Assembly (NCBI RefSeq): GCF_033547155.1
Contig: NZ_CP137892.1
Span: forward strand, 3,472,001-3,536,000
Direction of reading: 5' to 3'
DNA: 64,000 bases
Origin: Pseudomonas benzenivorans
GTDB lineage: Bacteria; Pseudomonadota; Gammaproteobacteria; Pseudomonadales; Pseudomonadaceae
Shown: positions 11,074-24,114 of the stretch, one piece after another
Numbering within the stretch: the stretch's first letter is position 1
How the letters are laid out: the number at the start of each line of letters is the position of its first letter
Made by a program: the position numbers and the translations under genes
Notes under the pieces: model-generated
What the model was told of the DNA's origin: nothing
Databases searched by the model: none
What the model saw: only the letters and a program-made list of their open reading frames with translations

Positions 11074-12000
11074 TTATTCCACGCCGCTGACCCGCGCGAT
11101 GAAGCTGGTGGGGTTGACCACCCGGCCATTTTTGCTGACTTCGAAGTGCACGTGGTAGCCGGTCGAGCGCCCAGTGCTGCCGACCTCGGCGATGGTCTGA
11201 CCACGCTGAACCAGGTCACCGACCTGCACCAGGTTTCGCCGATTGTGCGCGTAGAGGGTGACATAGCCGTCGGCATGACTGATCTCCACCGTGTTGCCGT
11301 AACCGGAGCGCCGACCGGAGGCCGTGACCACCCCGGCGGCCACGGCCACCACGGCGCTGCCGGCCTTGGCGGCGAAGTCCACGCCCTTGTGCACGCTCGG
11401 CCGACCACTCAGCGGGTCGGTGCGGCGGCCGAACGGCGAGGAGACGTAGCCCTGTAGCACCGGCCGCCCGGCCAGGTATTCGGCCTCGTCGAGACGACGC
11501 TCGGCCAGCAGCTGCTCCAGCACTTCGAGCTGCTGCTCGCGGCTGTCCAGGCGCAGGGCCAGTTCGTCCAGGGTGCTGATAAAGGGTGGCGGTGCATAGG
11601 CGGCGCCGTCGAGGATCTCCTCCGGACCGCCCTGACCGACATCCAGGGAGAAGTCGAACTCGCTGGAATCCAGCTCGGCCAGTTCGGTCAGGCGCTCGCC
11701 CAGGGCATCCAGGCGGGTCAGCCGCGCCTGCAGCTCGGCGACATGGGCGGCGAAGGCGTCCAGCTGACGCTGGGCATCGACACGCACCGCACCGACCTCG
11801 GCGCGCTGGCGATCCAGAGCCTCGGTGATCTGCGCATTGTCCTGCAGGCTGGGCGACTGCGGTGCCCACCAGGCGCCCACCGCCACCCCACTGCCGAGCG
11901 CGATGGCGACCAGCGCCGCCAGCGTCAGCAGCAGCCAGCGCAACTCCAGGCTGAGCGAGCGCGCGGCGCCGTGGCGCCGACTGAGTAAGATGATCTGCAT
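11074..12000 (-). CDS. M23 (LytM-type) peptidoglycan endopeptidase-like protein
   Basis: A 308-residue protein with an N-terminal membrane anchor (about residues 21-44), a periplasmic coiled-coil segment (about 55-112, rich in Leu/Gln/Arg/Glu) and a C-terminal M23 domain (about 180-300). The zinc ligands His204, Asp208 (HKGVD) and His285 and the catalytic His252/His283 (LYAH, YHVHF) are all present, so it is probably an active endopeptidase rather than an EnvC-type activator. It probably cuts peptide cross-links during growth or division, in keeping with the adjacent dcw genes. It is divergent from dciA with an 81-nt shared upstream region. Confidence 0.88.
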   Translation of the reverse strand: MQIILLSRRHGAARSLSLELRWLLLTLAALVAIALGSGVAVGAWWAPQSPSLQDNAQITEALDRQRAEVGAVRVDAQRQLDAFAAHVAELQARLTRLDALGERLTELAELDSSEFDFSLDVGQGGPEEILDGAAYAPPPFISTLDELALRLDSREQQLEVLEQLLAERRLDEAEYLAGRPVLQGYVSSPFGRRTDPLSGRPSVHKGVDFAAKAGSAVVAVAAGVVTASGRRSGYGNTVEISHADGYVTLYAHNRRNLVQVGDLVQRGQTIAEVGSTGRSTGYHVHFEVSKNGRVVNPTSFIARVSGVE

Positions 12001-12081
12001 GGCTTCCCCTATAAGGTGGAGCCCAAGGCGGCGGCAGGGTTTCTGCTACCATGGCGGCTCCACAATTTCAGGCGTCCTGCC

Positions 12082-12534
12082 ATGACCTTTCGTCCCTTGC
12101 CGGCTCGAGCCCCCGCCGCGCTGTTGCGCGAAGCGAAGCCCCTGAAAGCACTGTTCAATCAGGCGCAACGCCTCGATCATCTGCAGCGCTTGCTGGAGAG
12201 CCAGCTGCAACCTGCGGCCCGCGAGCACTGCCATGTAGCGTCGTGGCGCGAGGGTTGCCTGCTTCTTATCGTCACCGATGGCCACTGGGCCACCCGTTTG
12301 CGTTACCAGCAACGGCGCCTGCTCAGGCAGTTGCAGGCACTCGAAGAGTTCGCGACCTTAGCGAAAATCCTCTTCAAGGTGCAACCGCCGACTGCCGAAA
12401 GGCGTGCACCCGGTCGCACTATCGGCCTGTCCGACAGCGCCGCCGAGAACATTCAGGCCACCGCCGAGGGCATCAGCGATCCCAAACTGCGCGCCGCCCT
12501 GGAGCGTCTGGCCAAGCACCGCGGCGCCGACTGA
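12082..12534 (+). CDS. dciA: DUF721 protein, DciA-type replicative helicase loader/operator
   Basis: A 150-residue protein of the DUF721/DciA family. DciA interacts with the replicative helicase DnaB and is the ancestral helicase operator in bacteria lacking DnaC. The N-terminal KH-like DUF721 domain spans about residues 10-100 (LLREAKPLKALFNQAQRLDHLQRLL, then WREGCLLLIVTDGHWATRLRYQ). The C-terminal tail is probably disordered. ATG 12082 was chosen because it begins the conserved MTFRPLPAR segment. The open frame extends only into the short divergent promoter region. Neighbours secA and lpxC match the usual Pseudomonas position. Confidence 0.85.
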   Translation: MTFRPLPARAPAALLREAKPLKALFNQAQRLDHLQRLLESQLQPAAREHCHVASWREGCLLLIVTDGHWATRLRYQQRRLLRQLQALEEFATLAKILFKVQPPTAERRAPGRTIGLSDSAAENIQATAEGISDPKLRAALERLAKHRGAD

Positions 12535-12559
12535 GCGCCAGGCTCGAGCGCAACACCCG

Positions 12560-12589
12560 AAAAAAAGAGGCCACCCCGGGGGTGGCCTC
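12560..12589 (-). terminator. Intrinsic terminator of lpxC (end of the dcw region)
   Basis: The 10-bp stem GAGGCCACCC / GGGTGGCCTC with loop CGG is followed on the minus strand by seven Ts. It lies 26 nt past the lpxC stop and would also face dciA, but there is no T-tract on that strand. Confidence 0.85.
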
Positions 12590-12615
12590 GACTCAACAAC
12601 GGAAGGAGGTGTCGC

Positions 12616-13588
<973 letters not shown>

Positions 13589-13639
13589 GAACCGGCCTTT
13601 GCTGAACACCAATCACCCTAATACTCCTGATACATTCCA

Positions 13640-14824
13640 TCAATCGGCCTGGCGACGCAGGAAGGCCGGGATATCCAGGTAATCCAGGTCGTCCTGTGGG
13701 TTCATCTTGGCCGCCGTGGCAGCACCGGAATGGCTCTGGCGCTGCACGGTAGGCCGCTCGTAGTCCTTGTAGTTGACGCTCTGCTCGGCACGCGCCGGGG
13801 CTGCCGGAGCCGCCGCGGTGGCGTTGACCTGCACGGTGTTGTCGACCACCTTGACCGGCTTCTCGATGCGGGCGCCCAGACCGGTGGCGACCACGGTGAC
13901 GTGCAGCTCGTCGCGCATGTCCGGATCGATCACGGTGCCCACCTTGACGGTGGCGTGCTCGGAGGCGAACTGCTCGATGATGTTGCCCACGTCCGAGTAT
14001 TCGCCCAGGGACAGGTCCGGACCGGCGGTGATGTTCACCAGGATGCCGCGGGCGCCCTGCAGATTGACGTCCTCCAGCAGCGGGTTGCGGATCGCCGCCT
14101 CGGTGGCTTCGCGGGCGCGGTTCGGACCGCTGGCACAGCCGGTGCCCATCATCGCCATGCCCATCTCGCTCATCACCGTCTTCACGTCGGCGAAGTCGAC
14201 GTTGATCATGCCCGGACGCTTGATGATGTCGGAGATGCCGCGCACGGCGCCGGCCAGCACGTCGTCCGCCTTGGCAAAGGCCGACAGCAGGCTGGCGTCC
14301 TTGCCGAGGATGGTCAGCAGCTTCTCGTTGGGAATGGTGATCAACGAGTCGACGCTCTCGGCCAGGGCGCGGATGCCTTCGTCGGCGATCTGCATGCGCT
14401 TGCGGCCCTCGAAGGGGAACGGCCGGGTGACCACCGCCACGGTGAGAATGCCCAGCTCCTTGGCCACCTCGGCGATCACCGGGGCGGCGCCGGTGCCGGT
14501 GCCGCCGCCCATGCCGGTGGTGATGAACACCATATCGGTGCCCTGCAGCACTTCGGCGATACGCTCGCGATCCTCCAGCGCGGCCTGACGACCGACTTCC
14601 GGGTTGGCGCCGGCGCCCAGACCCTTGGTCACGCCCGGGCCGAGTTGCAGCACGGTACGCGCGCCGATGTTCTTCAGCGCCTGGGCATCGGTGTTGGCGC
14701 AGATGAACTCGACGCCCTCGATGTTGTTTTTCGCCATGTGGTTGACCGCGTTGCCACCGCCGCCGCCCACGCCTATTACCTTGATGACCGCGCTTTGCGG
14801 AACATTGTCTACTAGTTCGAACAT
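13640..14824 (-). CDS. ftsZ: Cell division protein FtsZ
   Basis: The 394-residue tubulin-like GTPase that forms the Z ring. The tubulin signature GGGTGTG is at residues 106-112 and the Gly-rich GVGGGGGNAVNHM loop at 18-30. The T7 catalytic loop (NVDFADVK) is present. After a variable Ala/Pro linker (about 320-375), the conserved C-terminal peptide DYLDIPAFLRRQAD ends the protein; this binds FtsA, ZipA and other partners. It is the last cotranscribed cell-division gene of the cluster, 54 nt downstream of ftsA. Confidence 0.99.
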   Translation of the reverse strand: MFELVDNVPQSAVIKVIGVGGGGGNAVNHMAKNNIEGVEFICANTDAQALKNIGARTVLQLGPGVTKGLGAGANPEVGRQAALEDRERIAEVLQGTDMVFITTGMGGGTGTGAAPVIAEVAKELGILTVAVVTRPFPFEGRKRMQIADEGIRALAESVDSLITIPNEKLLTILGKDASLLSAFAKADDVLAGAVRGISDIIKRPGMINVDFADVKTVMSEMGMAMMGTGCASGPNRAREATEAAIRNPLLEDVNLQGARGILVNITAGPDLSLGEYSDVGNIIEQFASEHATVKVGTVIDPDMRDELHVTVVATGLGARIEKPVKVVDNTVQVNATAAAPAAPARAEQSVNYKDYERPTVQRQSHSGAATAAKMNPQDDLDYLDIPAFLRRQAD

Positions 14825-14878
14825 AATCCCTCTCCTTCCTGTTCTAGTTGTAACGCCTACTGCACACGCCGCTGTACA

Positions 14879-16126
14879 TCAGAAATTGCCCTGGACCCAG
14901 CGTTTCAGCCGCTCCAGTACCGGTGCCCTGGGTTCATCGCCATAGCCGCCGAGCGACGACATGGAGATGCCGTCGGCCTGCTTCTGCAGGCCATAGAGCA
15001 GCAGGCCCACGCTGGTGGAATAAATCGGGTTGCGCACCACGTCGGCCAGGCCCTTGACGCTGTGGGGTACGCCCAAACGCACCGGCATATGGAAGATCTC
15101 CTCGGCCAGTTCGACCGCGCCTTCCATCTTCGCCGTGCCGCCGGTGAGCACGATGCCCGCCGGGATCAGGTCCTCGTAACCGCTGCGCCGCAGCTCGGCC
15201 TGGATCAGGGTGAACAGCTCGTCGTAGCGCGGCTCGACCACCTCGGCCAGGGACTGGCGCGACAGGTCCCGCGGCGGCCGATCGCCGACGCTGGGCACCT
15301 TGATGGTCTCGCCGGCGCCGGCCAGCTTGGCCAGGGCGCAGGCGTAGCGGATCTTGATCTCCTCGGCGTACTGGGTCGGGGTACGCAGGGCCATGGCGAT
15401 GTCGTTGGTGACCTGATCGCCGGCGATCGGGATCACCGCGGTGTGGCGGATCGCCCCCTCGGTGAAGATGCAGATGTCGGTGGTGCCGCCGCCGATGTCG
15501 ACCAGGCATACACCCAGCTCCTTCTCGTCCTCGGTGAGCACGGCATAGGCCGAGGCCAGCTGCTCGAGGATGATGTCGTCGACCTCCAGGCCGCAGCGGC
15601 GCACGCACTTCTCGACATTCTGCGCCGCGTTCACCGCGCAGGTGACCACGTGCACCTTGGCCTCCAGACGCACGCCGGACATGCCCAGGGGCTCGCGCAC
15701 GCCCTCCTGGTTGTCGATCACGTAGTCCTGCGGCAGGGTGTGCAGCACCCGCTGGTCGGCCGGAATGGCCACGGCCTGGGCCGCGTCCAGCACCCGCTCG
15801 AGGTCGGCCGGGCTGACCTCGCGGTCGCGGATGGCGACGATGCCGTGGCTGTTGAGGCTACGGATATGGTTGCCGGCCACGCCGACGAAGGCCGAGTGGA
15901 TGCGGCAGCCGGCCATCAGCTGCGCCTCCTCCACCGCCCGCTGGATCGACTGCACGGTGGATTCGATGTTCACCACCACGCCCTTCTTCAGGCCGCGCGA
16001 GGGGTGGGTACCGATGCCGACGATCTCCAGCTGGCCGTCGGCCGTCACCTCGCCCACCAGCGCCACCACCTTGGAGGTGCCGATGTCCAGGCCGACGATC
16101 ATCTTGCCGCTCTGCACGTTTGCCAT
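14879..16126 (-). CDS. ftsA: Cell division protein FtsA
   Basis: The 415-residue actin-like ATPase that tethers FtsZ to the inner membrane and recruits late divisome proteins. Phosphate-1 loop VGLDIGTSKV and phosphate-2 loop VDIGGGTTDI are visible, as are the adenosine motif VLTGGTAKM and the C-terminal amphipathic membrane helix (VLERLKRWVQGNF). I start it at ATG 16126 (MANVQSGKMIVGLDIG), the conserved N-terminus. The frame continues 24 codons upstream into ftsQ without family similarity. It lies 20 nt after ftsQ. Confidence 0.98.
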   Translation of the reverse strand: MANVQSGKMIVGLDIGTSKVVALVGEVTADGQLEIVGIGTHPSRGLKKGVVVNIESTVQSIQRAVEEAQLMAGCRIHSAFVGVAGNHIRSLNSHGIVAIRDREVSPADLERVLDAAQAVAIPADQRVLHTLPQDYVIDNQEGVREPLGMSGVRLEAKVHVVTCAVNAAQNVEKCVRRCGLEVDDIILEQLASAYAVLTEDEKELGVCLVDIGGGTTDICIFTEGAIRHTAVIPIAGDQVTNDIAMALRTPTQYAEEIKIRYACALAKLAGAGETIKVPSVGDRPPRDLSRQSLAEVVEPRYDELFTLIQAELRRSGYEDLIPAGIVLTGGTAKMEGAVELAEEIFHMPVRLGVPHSVKGLADVVRNPIYSTSVGLLLYGLQKQADGISMSSLGGYGDEPRAPVLERLKRWVQGNF

Positions 16127-16146
16127 TTGTCCTGTCTTCTCCTGAT

Positions 16147-17004
16147 TCACTGCACGGCCACCTTGTCGGCCGCCGCCGGCGCGACCGGCTCGCGCCACGC
16201 CACGGCCAGGCCGTTGGCGTAACGCAGGTCGATGCGCGCGATGTTCGTCTGTTGCGCCTTCAGCGCCTTGTCGTAGATGGCACTGAAACGGCGGATCTTC
16301 TCCACCACGTGGTCCCGCCCCAGGAGCAGCTCGATGCCCTGGGCGGTGGACAGGAACCAGCTGCCGCGCTCGCGCAGCTCCAGACGCGCCACCGAGAAAC
16401 CCATCGGTCGCAGCATCTGGCTGAGCACCTGGTACTGCTGCATCACCTGCTGCTGCGCGCGCTTGGGCCCATACAGCTGCGGCAGGTGCTCGTAGTGCGC
16501 CAGCTCCCGCGGGGCGAAAGCCTGGCCCTGGTTGTTGAGCAGCGCCTCGTCGCCCCAGCGGGCGATCGGCAATTGTTCCTCCAGACGCACCAGCACCTGG
16601 TCCGGCCAGACCCGGCGCACCTCGGCGCTGGCGATCCAGGGCATCCGCTCCAGCTCGTGGCGCATGCCCAGCAGGTCGACGCTGAAGAAACTGGCGCTGA
16701 CGAAGGGCGCGATGCGCTGCTGCACCGCCTGCTGGCTGATGTAGCTCAGATCGCCCTCGACGCTGATCTTGGCGATCGGCCGGTCGGCATAAGGCAACAG
16801 GCGCTGGGCCAGTTCATAGGCGCCGACACCCAGCACCAATAACAGCAACGGCCAGGTGATGCGCTTGAGCAGACCGAAGCTGGGCTTGGGCAGGCGCGCG
16901 CCGATCGGCTCCTTGGCCACCAGGCGGCTGGCACCGCGCGGCACAGCCTTGCTGCGCACGGGAATGCGCGGCGAATCTGGCTGATGACGAAGGATGGCGC
17001 CCAT
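16147..17004 (-). CDS. ftsQ: Cell division protein FtsQ
   Basis: A 285-residue bitopic divisome protein that links early and late components through FtsB/FtsL. It has a basic cytoplasmic tail (about 1-47), one transmembrane helix (about 50-68), a POTRA domain beginning at [20 protein letters not shown] (about 78-145) and a beta domain to the end. The gene is 3 nt after ddlB and 20 nt before ftsA. Confidence 0.97.
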   Translation of the reverse strand: MGAILRHQPDSPRIPVRSKAVPRGASRLVAKEPIGARLPKPSFGLLKRITWPLLLLVLGVGAYELAQRLLPYADRPIAKISVEGDLSYISQQAVQQRIAPFVSASFFSVDLLGMRHELERMPWIASAEVRRVWPDQVLVRLEEQLPIARWGDEALLNNQGQAFAPRELAHYEHLPQLYGPKRAQQQVMQQYQVLSQMLRPMGFSVARLELRERGSWFLSTAQGIELLLGRDHVVEKIRRFSAIYDKALKAQQTNIARIDLRYANGLAVAWREPVAPAAADKVAVQ

Positions 17005-17007
17005 GGC

Positions 17008-19392
<2,385 letters not shown>

Positions 19393-19400
<8 letters not shown>

Positions 19401-20463
19401 GGGCCACCTCCAGGCAGATCTCGACCACGTTGCGGGTGGCGTCGGGTTTGGCCAGGCGGCGCGCGGTACGCGCCATGTCGTTCAATCGTTCGGGGTGCAT
19501 CAGAACCTCGGTCAGCTGCGCGGCCAGCGTGGCGGCGTCAGTGGAGCGTTGCGGCAGCAGCACGGCGGCGCCTTCACGGGCGAGGTAGCCGGCGTTCTGC
19601 GTCTGGTGATCGTCGATGGCGTGGGGCAGCGGCAGCAGGAACGACGGCAGCCCGGCGGCGGCCAGCTCGCTGACGGTCAGGGCGCCGGCCCGGCACACCA
19701 CCAGGTCGGCCCAGGCGTAGGCCCGCGCCATGTCGCCGATGAAGGGCGCGACCTGCGCTTCGACGCCGGCGGCGCGATAACGTTCGCCGGTCACCTCGGC
19801 ATGTTGCTTGCCCGCCTGGTGGAAAACCTCCGGGCGCAGCTCGGCGGACACCCGGGCCAGGGCCTCGGGCAGCAGTTTGTTGAGCGGTTCGGCGCCCAGG
19901 CTGCCGCCGAGGATCAGCAGACGCGGGCGGCGATTGCGCAAGGCCTCGCGCGGGGTCTCGAGGAACAGCTCCTCGCGCACCGGGTTGCCGGTGGTGCGGC
20001 GCTTGGCGCTGCTGGCGAAGGTCTCCGGGAAGGCCTCGCAGACGCGGCTGGCGAACGGCAGCAGGCTGCGGTTGGCGGTGCCGGCCACGGCGTTCTGCTC
20101 GTGGATGACCAGCGGCGCGCCGCAGAGCCGAGCCGCCAGGCCGCCCGGGCCGGTGACGTAACCGCCCATGCCGAGCACGCAGACCGGCTGCAGTTCGTGG
20201 ACGATCTTGCGCGCCTGCCACAGGGCCTTGAGCAATTGAAAGGGTGCCTTGAGCAGCGACAGCTTGCCCTTGCCGCGCAGGCCGGAAACCTGGATCAGGT
20301 GCAGCGGCAGACCGGCCGCCGGCACCAGCTCATTCTCGATGCCCCGCGGCGTGCCCAGCCAGTGCACGCGGTAGCCGCGCGCCTGGAACTCGCGGGCGCA
20401 GGCCAGCGCCGGGAACACGTGGCCGCCGGTGCCGCCGGCCATGATCAGCACGTTACCGGGCAT
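19393..20463 (-). CDS. murG: UDP-GlcNAc:lipid I GlcNAc transferase MurG
   Basis: A 356-residue peripheral membrane GT-B glycosyltransferase that converts lipid I to lipid II on the inner face of the membrane. The N-terminal Gly-rich loop [13 protein letters not shown] and the second loop [10 protein letters not shown] are clear. The C-terminal half has the donor-binding [14 protein letters not shown] and [29 protein letters not shown] segments. It overlaps ftsW by 11 nt and murC by 8 nt. Confidence 0.98.
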
Positions 20464-21679
20464 GGGCCACCTCCTCGGCGTGACCGTCTTCGGCGAAGTC
20501 CGCCTCGACGAACTCGACCTCCGCGCTGCCCAGCTGGGTGCGTCGCTCCCACTCGATGCGCAGCAGCAGCGCCAGGCTGACGCAGCAGATCACCAGGGAG
20601 CTGCCGCCGTAGCTGAGGAACGGCAGGGTCAGGCCCTTGGTCGGCAGCAGGCCGACGTTCACGCCGATGTTGATCAGCACCTGACCGATCCACAGGAATG
20701 CCAGGCCATAGGCCACATAGGCCGAGAAGAACTGCTTGGCCTTCTCCGCCCACAGGCCGATATACAAGGCGCGCACGCTGACGAAGACGAACAGGGCGAC
20801 GGTGGCCAGGGCACCGAGCATGCCCAGCTCCTCGGCGAGCACGGCGAAGACGAAGTCGGTGTGCGCCTCCGGCAGGTAGAACTGCTTCTGGATGCTGTTG
20901 CCCAGGCCGACGCCGAACCATTCGCCGCGACCGAAGGCGATCAGCGCCTGGCTCAGCTGGTAACCGGCGCCGTACTGGTCGGCCCAGGGGTCGATGAAGT
21001 TGGTCAGGCGCTCCAGGCGATAGGCCTGACTGGTCATCACCAGCCCGCCCACGGCCAGCACGCCGGCCGCCAGGGGGATGAAGCGCAGCAGGTTGACCCC
21101 GCCGAGGAACAGCATGGCGATGGACGCGCCGACCAGCACCACGGTGGCGCCGAAGTCCGGCTCGGCCAGCAGCAGCATGGCCATGGGCCCGAGCACCAGC
21201 AGCGGCTTGAGGAAGCCGGTGAGCTTCTCGCGCACCTCGGCCTGGCGGCGCACCAGGTAGGCGGCGATAAACATCACGGTGAACAGCTTGGCCAGCTCGG
21301 ACGGCTGCAGGTTGAACAGGCCGAAGCCGATCCAGCGCTTGGCGCCATTGACCTCGCGGCCGATGCCCGGCAACAGCACCAGGACCAGCAGGACGAAGGC
21401 CGCCAGCAGCAGGACACCGCTCAGGCGCTGCCACAGGGCCATGGGAATGCTCAGGGTGATGAGGGCCGCGGTCACCCCGATCGCCAGGTAGATCAGGTGG
21501 CGCACCATGTAGTACAGCGGGTTGCCGGACAGCGCCGCCGCCACTTCGGTGGACGCCGAGACGATCATCACCAACCCCAGGCCGAGCAGCGCCAGGCAAC
21601 CGGCCAGCAGCGGGAAGTCCAGGTCGATGCCGCGCCGCGTGCGCAGCGGCGAGGGTGCGGCGAGCAGTTGCCCGAGCAT
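20453..21679 (-). CDS. ftsW: Peptidoglycan glycosyltransferase FtsW
   Basis: A 408-residue SEDS-family polytopic membrane protein (about ten helices) that polymerises septal lipid II together with FtsI. Conserved SEDS segments include AKRWIGFGLFNLQPSELAK, LLAEPDFGATVVL (with the catalytic Asp), EAHTDFVFAVLAEELG and PTKGLTLPFLSYGGSSL. ATG 21679 overlaps the murD stop as TGATG. An open frame runs upstream but lies inside murD and lacks membrane character. The acidic cytoplasmic tail (about 380-408) is rich in Glu and Asp. Confidence 0.97.
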   Translation of the reverse strand: MLGQLLAAPSPLRTRRGIDLDFPLLAGCLALLGLGLVMIVSASTEVAAALSGNPLYYMVRHLIYLAIGVTAALITLSIPMALWQRLSGVLLLAAFVLLVLVLLPGIGREVNGAKRWIGFGLFNLQPSELAKLFTVMFIAAYLVRRQAEVREKLTGFLKPLLVLGPMAMLLLAEPDFGATVVLVGASIAMLFLGGVNLLRFIPLAAGVLAVGGLVMTSQAYRLERLTNFIDPWADQYGAGYQLSQALIAFGRGEWFGVGLGNSIQKQFYLPEAHTDFVFAVLAEELGMLGALATVALFVFVSVRALYIGLWAEKAKQFFSAYVAYGLAFLWIGQVLINIGVNVGLLPTKGLTLPFLSYGGSSLVICCVSLALLLRIEWERRTQLGSAEVEFVEADFAEDGHAEEVAHAR

Positions 21680-23025
21680 CACTGCAGCCCCTCCACGGCC
21701 TGGGCGAACAGGCGTCCGCGCTCTTCGAAGTTCTTGAACATGTCCAGGCTGGCGCAGGCCGGCGACAGCAGCACGGCATCGCCGGGCTCGGCCAGTTCGG
21801 CGCAGCGCTGCACCGCCTCGTCCAGACTGGCGACACGAATCAGCGGCACGCCATCGCCCAGGGCGGCAGCCAGGCGCTCGGCATCGCGGCCGAGCAGCAG
21901 CACGGCGCGGCAGAAACGCGCAACGGGCGCCTTGAGGGCGGAGAAGTCGGCGCCCTTGCCGTCGCCGCCGGCGACCAGCAGCAGCTGGCCGGCGATATCC
22001 GCGCCGAGCCCCTCGATGGCGGCCAGGGCGGCGCCGACGTTGGTGGCCTTGGAGTCGTCGTAGTAATTCACCTGGCGCAGCTCGCGCAGCCACTGGCAAC
22101 GGTGCGGCAGGCCGGCGAACGCCTTCAGGGCCTGCAGCATCGGCGCCTGCGGCAGGCCGACCGCATGGCCCAGGGCCAGAGCCGCCAGGGCGTTGGACTG
22201 GTTGTGGGCACCGCGGATCTTCAGCTCGGCGGTCGGCAGCAGGCGCTCGAACTGGTAACCCAGGTATTTTTCGCCGCCCTCCTCGATCAGGCCGAAGCGC
22301 TTGAAGTCGGGCTTGCCCAGGCCGAAGCTCCAGCACGGCACCTGGTCGGCGATCAGCGGCCGCGACAGCGGATCGTCGCGATTGACCACCACCTGGCGGG
22401 CGCCGCGGAAGATGCGGTGCTTGGCCAGGTGGTAGTGCTGCAGATCGGCGTAGCGATCCATGTGGTCTTCGCTGATGTTCAGGCAGGTGGCTACCTCGGC
22501 ATTGAGCTGCTCGGTGGTCTCCAGCTGGAAGCTGGACAGCTCCAGCACGTACAGCTCGACCTCATCGCTGAGCAGGTCGAGGGCCGGGGTGCCCAGGTTG
22601 CCGCCGACCGCGACGCGCTTGCCGGCCGCCGCGGCCATCTCGCCGACCAGGGTGGTCACGGTGCTCTTGGCGTTGGAGCCGGTGATGGCGACGATCGGTG
22701 CCTTGGCGTGCCGGGCGAACAGGTCGATGTCGCCGGACAGCTTCACCCCGCGGGCCGCAGCCGCCTGCAGCGCCGGGGTGGCGACGGCCAGACCGGGGCT
22801 GACCAGCAGTTCGCTGGCGCGGCAGAGGAACTCCACGTCCAGCTCGCCGCAGCGCACTTCCACCTGCGGGAACTGCTCACGCAGGGTGGCCAGCTCCGGC
22901 GGGTTCGCCCGCGTATCGACCACGGCGAAGCGCACACCCTGCTGCGCCAGGAAGCGCACCAGGGACATGCCGCTCTTGCCGAGGCCGACAACGATGCGGA
23001 ACTGGTCGGAAGCGATCAACGACAC
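21679..23025 (-). CDS. murD: UDP-N-acetylmuramoyl-L-alanine--D-glutamate ligase
   Basis: A 448-residue Mur ligase adding D-Glu. The N-terminal Rossmann-like loop is VVGLGKSGMSLVRFL (12-26). The P-loop reads TGSNAKST (115-122) rather than the more usual TGTNGKST; from memory this variant is normal in pseudomonads. The DDSKATNVGAA segment and the C-terminal LLSPACASLDMFKNFEERG signature are present. It starts 6 nt after the mraY stop. Confidence 0.98.
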   Translation of the reverse strand: MSLIASDQFRIVVGLGKSGMSLVRFLAQQGVRFAVVDTRANPPELATLREQFPQVEVRCGELDVEFLCRASELLVSPGLAVATPALQAAAARGVKLSGDIDLFARHAKAPIVAITGSNAKSTVTTLVGEMAAAAGKRVAVGGNLGTPALDLLSDEVELYVLELSSFQLETTEQLNAEVATCLNISEDHMDRYADLQHYHLAKHRIFRGARQVVVNRDDPLSRPLIADQVPCWSFGLGKPDFKRFGLIEEGGEKYLGYQFERLLPTAELKIRGAHNQSNALAALALGHAVGLPQAPMLQALKAFAGLPHRCQWLRELRQVNYYDDSKATNVGAALAAIEGLGADIAGQLLLVAGGDGKGADFSALKAPVARFCRAVLLLGRDAERLAAALGDGVPLIRVASLDEAVQRCAELAEPGDAVLLSPACASLDMFKNFEERGRLFAQAVEGLQ

Positions 23026-23031
23026 TCTCTA

Positions 23032-24114
23032 TTACCTCAGTTTCAGGGTGGCCAGGCCGATCAGCACGAGAATCACGGTGATGATCCAGAAACGCACGAT
23101 CACCCGCGGCTCGGGCCAGCCCTTGAGTTCGAAGTGGTGGTGAATCGGCGCCATGCGAAACACCCGCTTGCCGGTCAGCTTGAAGGACGCCACCTGGATG
23201 ATCACCGACAGGGTCTCCATGACGAACACCCCGCCCATGATGAACAGCACCACCTCCTGGCGGACGATCACGGCGATGGTGCCGAGCGCGGCCCCCAGGG
23301 CCAGCGCGCCGACGTCGCCCATGAACACCTGGGCCGGGTAGGTGTTGAACCAGAGAAAGCCCAGGCCGGCGCCGACCAGCGCGGCGCAGAACACGATCAG
23401 CTCGCCGGCGCCCGGCACGTAGGGGATGAACAGGTACTCGGCGAACTTCACGTTGCCCGACAGGTAGCAGAAGATGCCCAGGGCACCGCCGACCATCACG
23501 GTGGGCAGGATCGCCAGGCCGTCCAGGCCGTCGGTGAGGTTGACCGCGTTGCTCGAACCAACGATGACCAGGTAGGTCAGCACCACGAAACCCGCGCCCA
23601 GCGGAATGCTGACGTCCTTGAGCAGCGGCAGGATCAGGGTGGTTTCCACCGGGCTCTGCGCGGTCAGATAGAGGAAGACGGCCGCGCCGAGGCCGAACAC
23701 CGACTGCCAGAAATACTTCCAGCGGCTCGGCAGGCCGCGGGAATTCTTCTCGATCACCTTGCGGTAGTCGTCGACCCAGCCGATGGCACCGAACAGCAGG
23801 GTGACGGCCAGCACCACCCACACGTAGCGGTTGGACAGGTCGGCCCACAGCAGGGTGCTGATGGCGATGGCGGAGAGGATCAAGGCACCGCCCATGGTCG
23901 GCGTGCCCTTCTTCGACAGGTGCGACTGCGGGCCGTCATGGCGCACCGCCTGGCCGATCTGGCGGATCTGCAGGGTGCGGATCATCCAGGGCCCCAGCCA
24001 CAGCGCCAGCGCCAGGGCGGTCAAGACGCCGAGGATGCCGCGCAGCGTCAGGTACTGGAACACGGCGAAACCCTTGTGGAACTGTTGCAGGTACTCGGCC
24101 AGCAGCAGCAGCAT
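23032..24114 (-). CDS. mraY: Phospho-N-acetylmuramoyl-pentapeptide transferase MraY
   Basis: A 360-residue integral membrane enzyme with ten predicted helices. It transfers phospho-MurNAc-pentapeptide to undecaprenyl phosphate to form lipid I. Catalytic blocks are GWVDDYRKV (Asp pair), [14 protein letters not shown] and the His-rich [15 protein letters not shown] loop. The start codon directly abuts the murF stop, with no spacer. Confidence 0.99.
   Translation of the reverse strand: MLLLLAEYLQQFHKGFAVFQYLTLRGILGVLTALALALWLGPWMIRTLQIRQIGQAVRHDGPQSHLSKKGTPTMGGALILSAIAISTLLWADLSNRYVWVVLAVTLLFGAIGWVDDYRKVIEKNSRGLPSRWKYFWQSVFGLGAAVFLYLTAQSPVETTLILPLLKDVSIPLGAGFVVLTYLVIVGSSNAVNLTDGLDGLAILPTVMVGGALGIFCYLSGNVKFAEYLFIPYVPGAGELIVFCAALVGAGLGFLWFNTYPAQVFMGDVGALALGAALGTIAVIVRQEVVLFIMGGVFVMETLSVIIQVASFKLTGKRVFRMAPIHHHFELKGWPEPRVIVRFWIITVILVLIGLATLKLR

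Noticed and set aside
21115..21122. Murein cluster frame disruption: the murD P-loop reads TGSNAKST instead of TGTNGKST
   Set aside because: The frame is intact, the length is normal, and this variant is, from memory, typical of Pseudomonas MurD.
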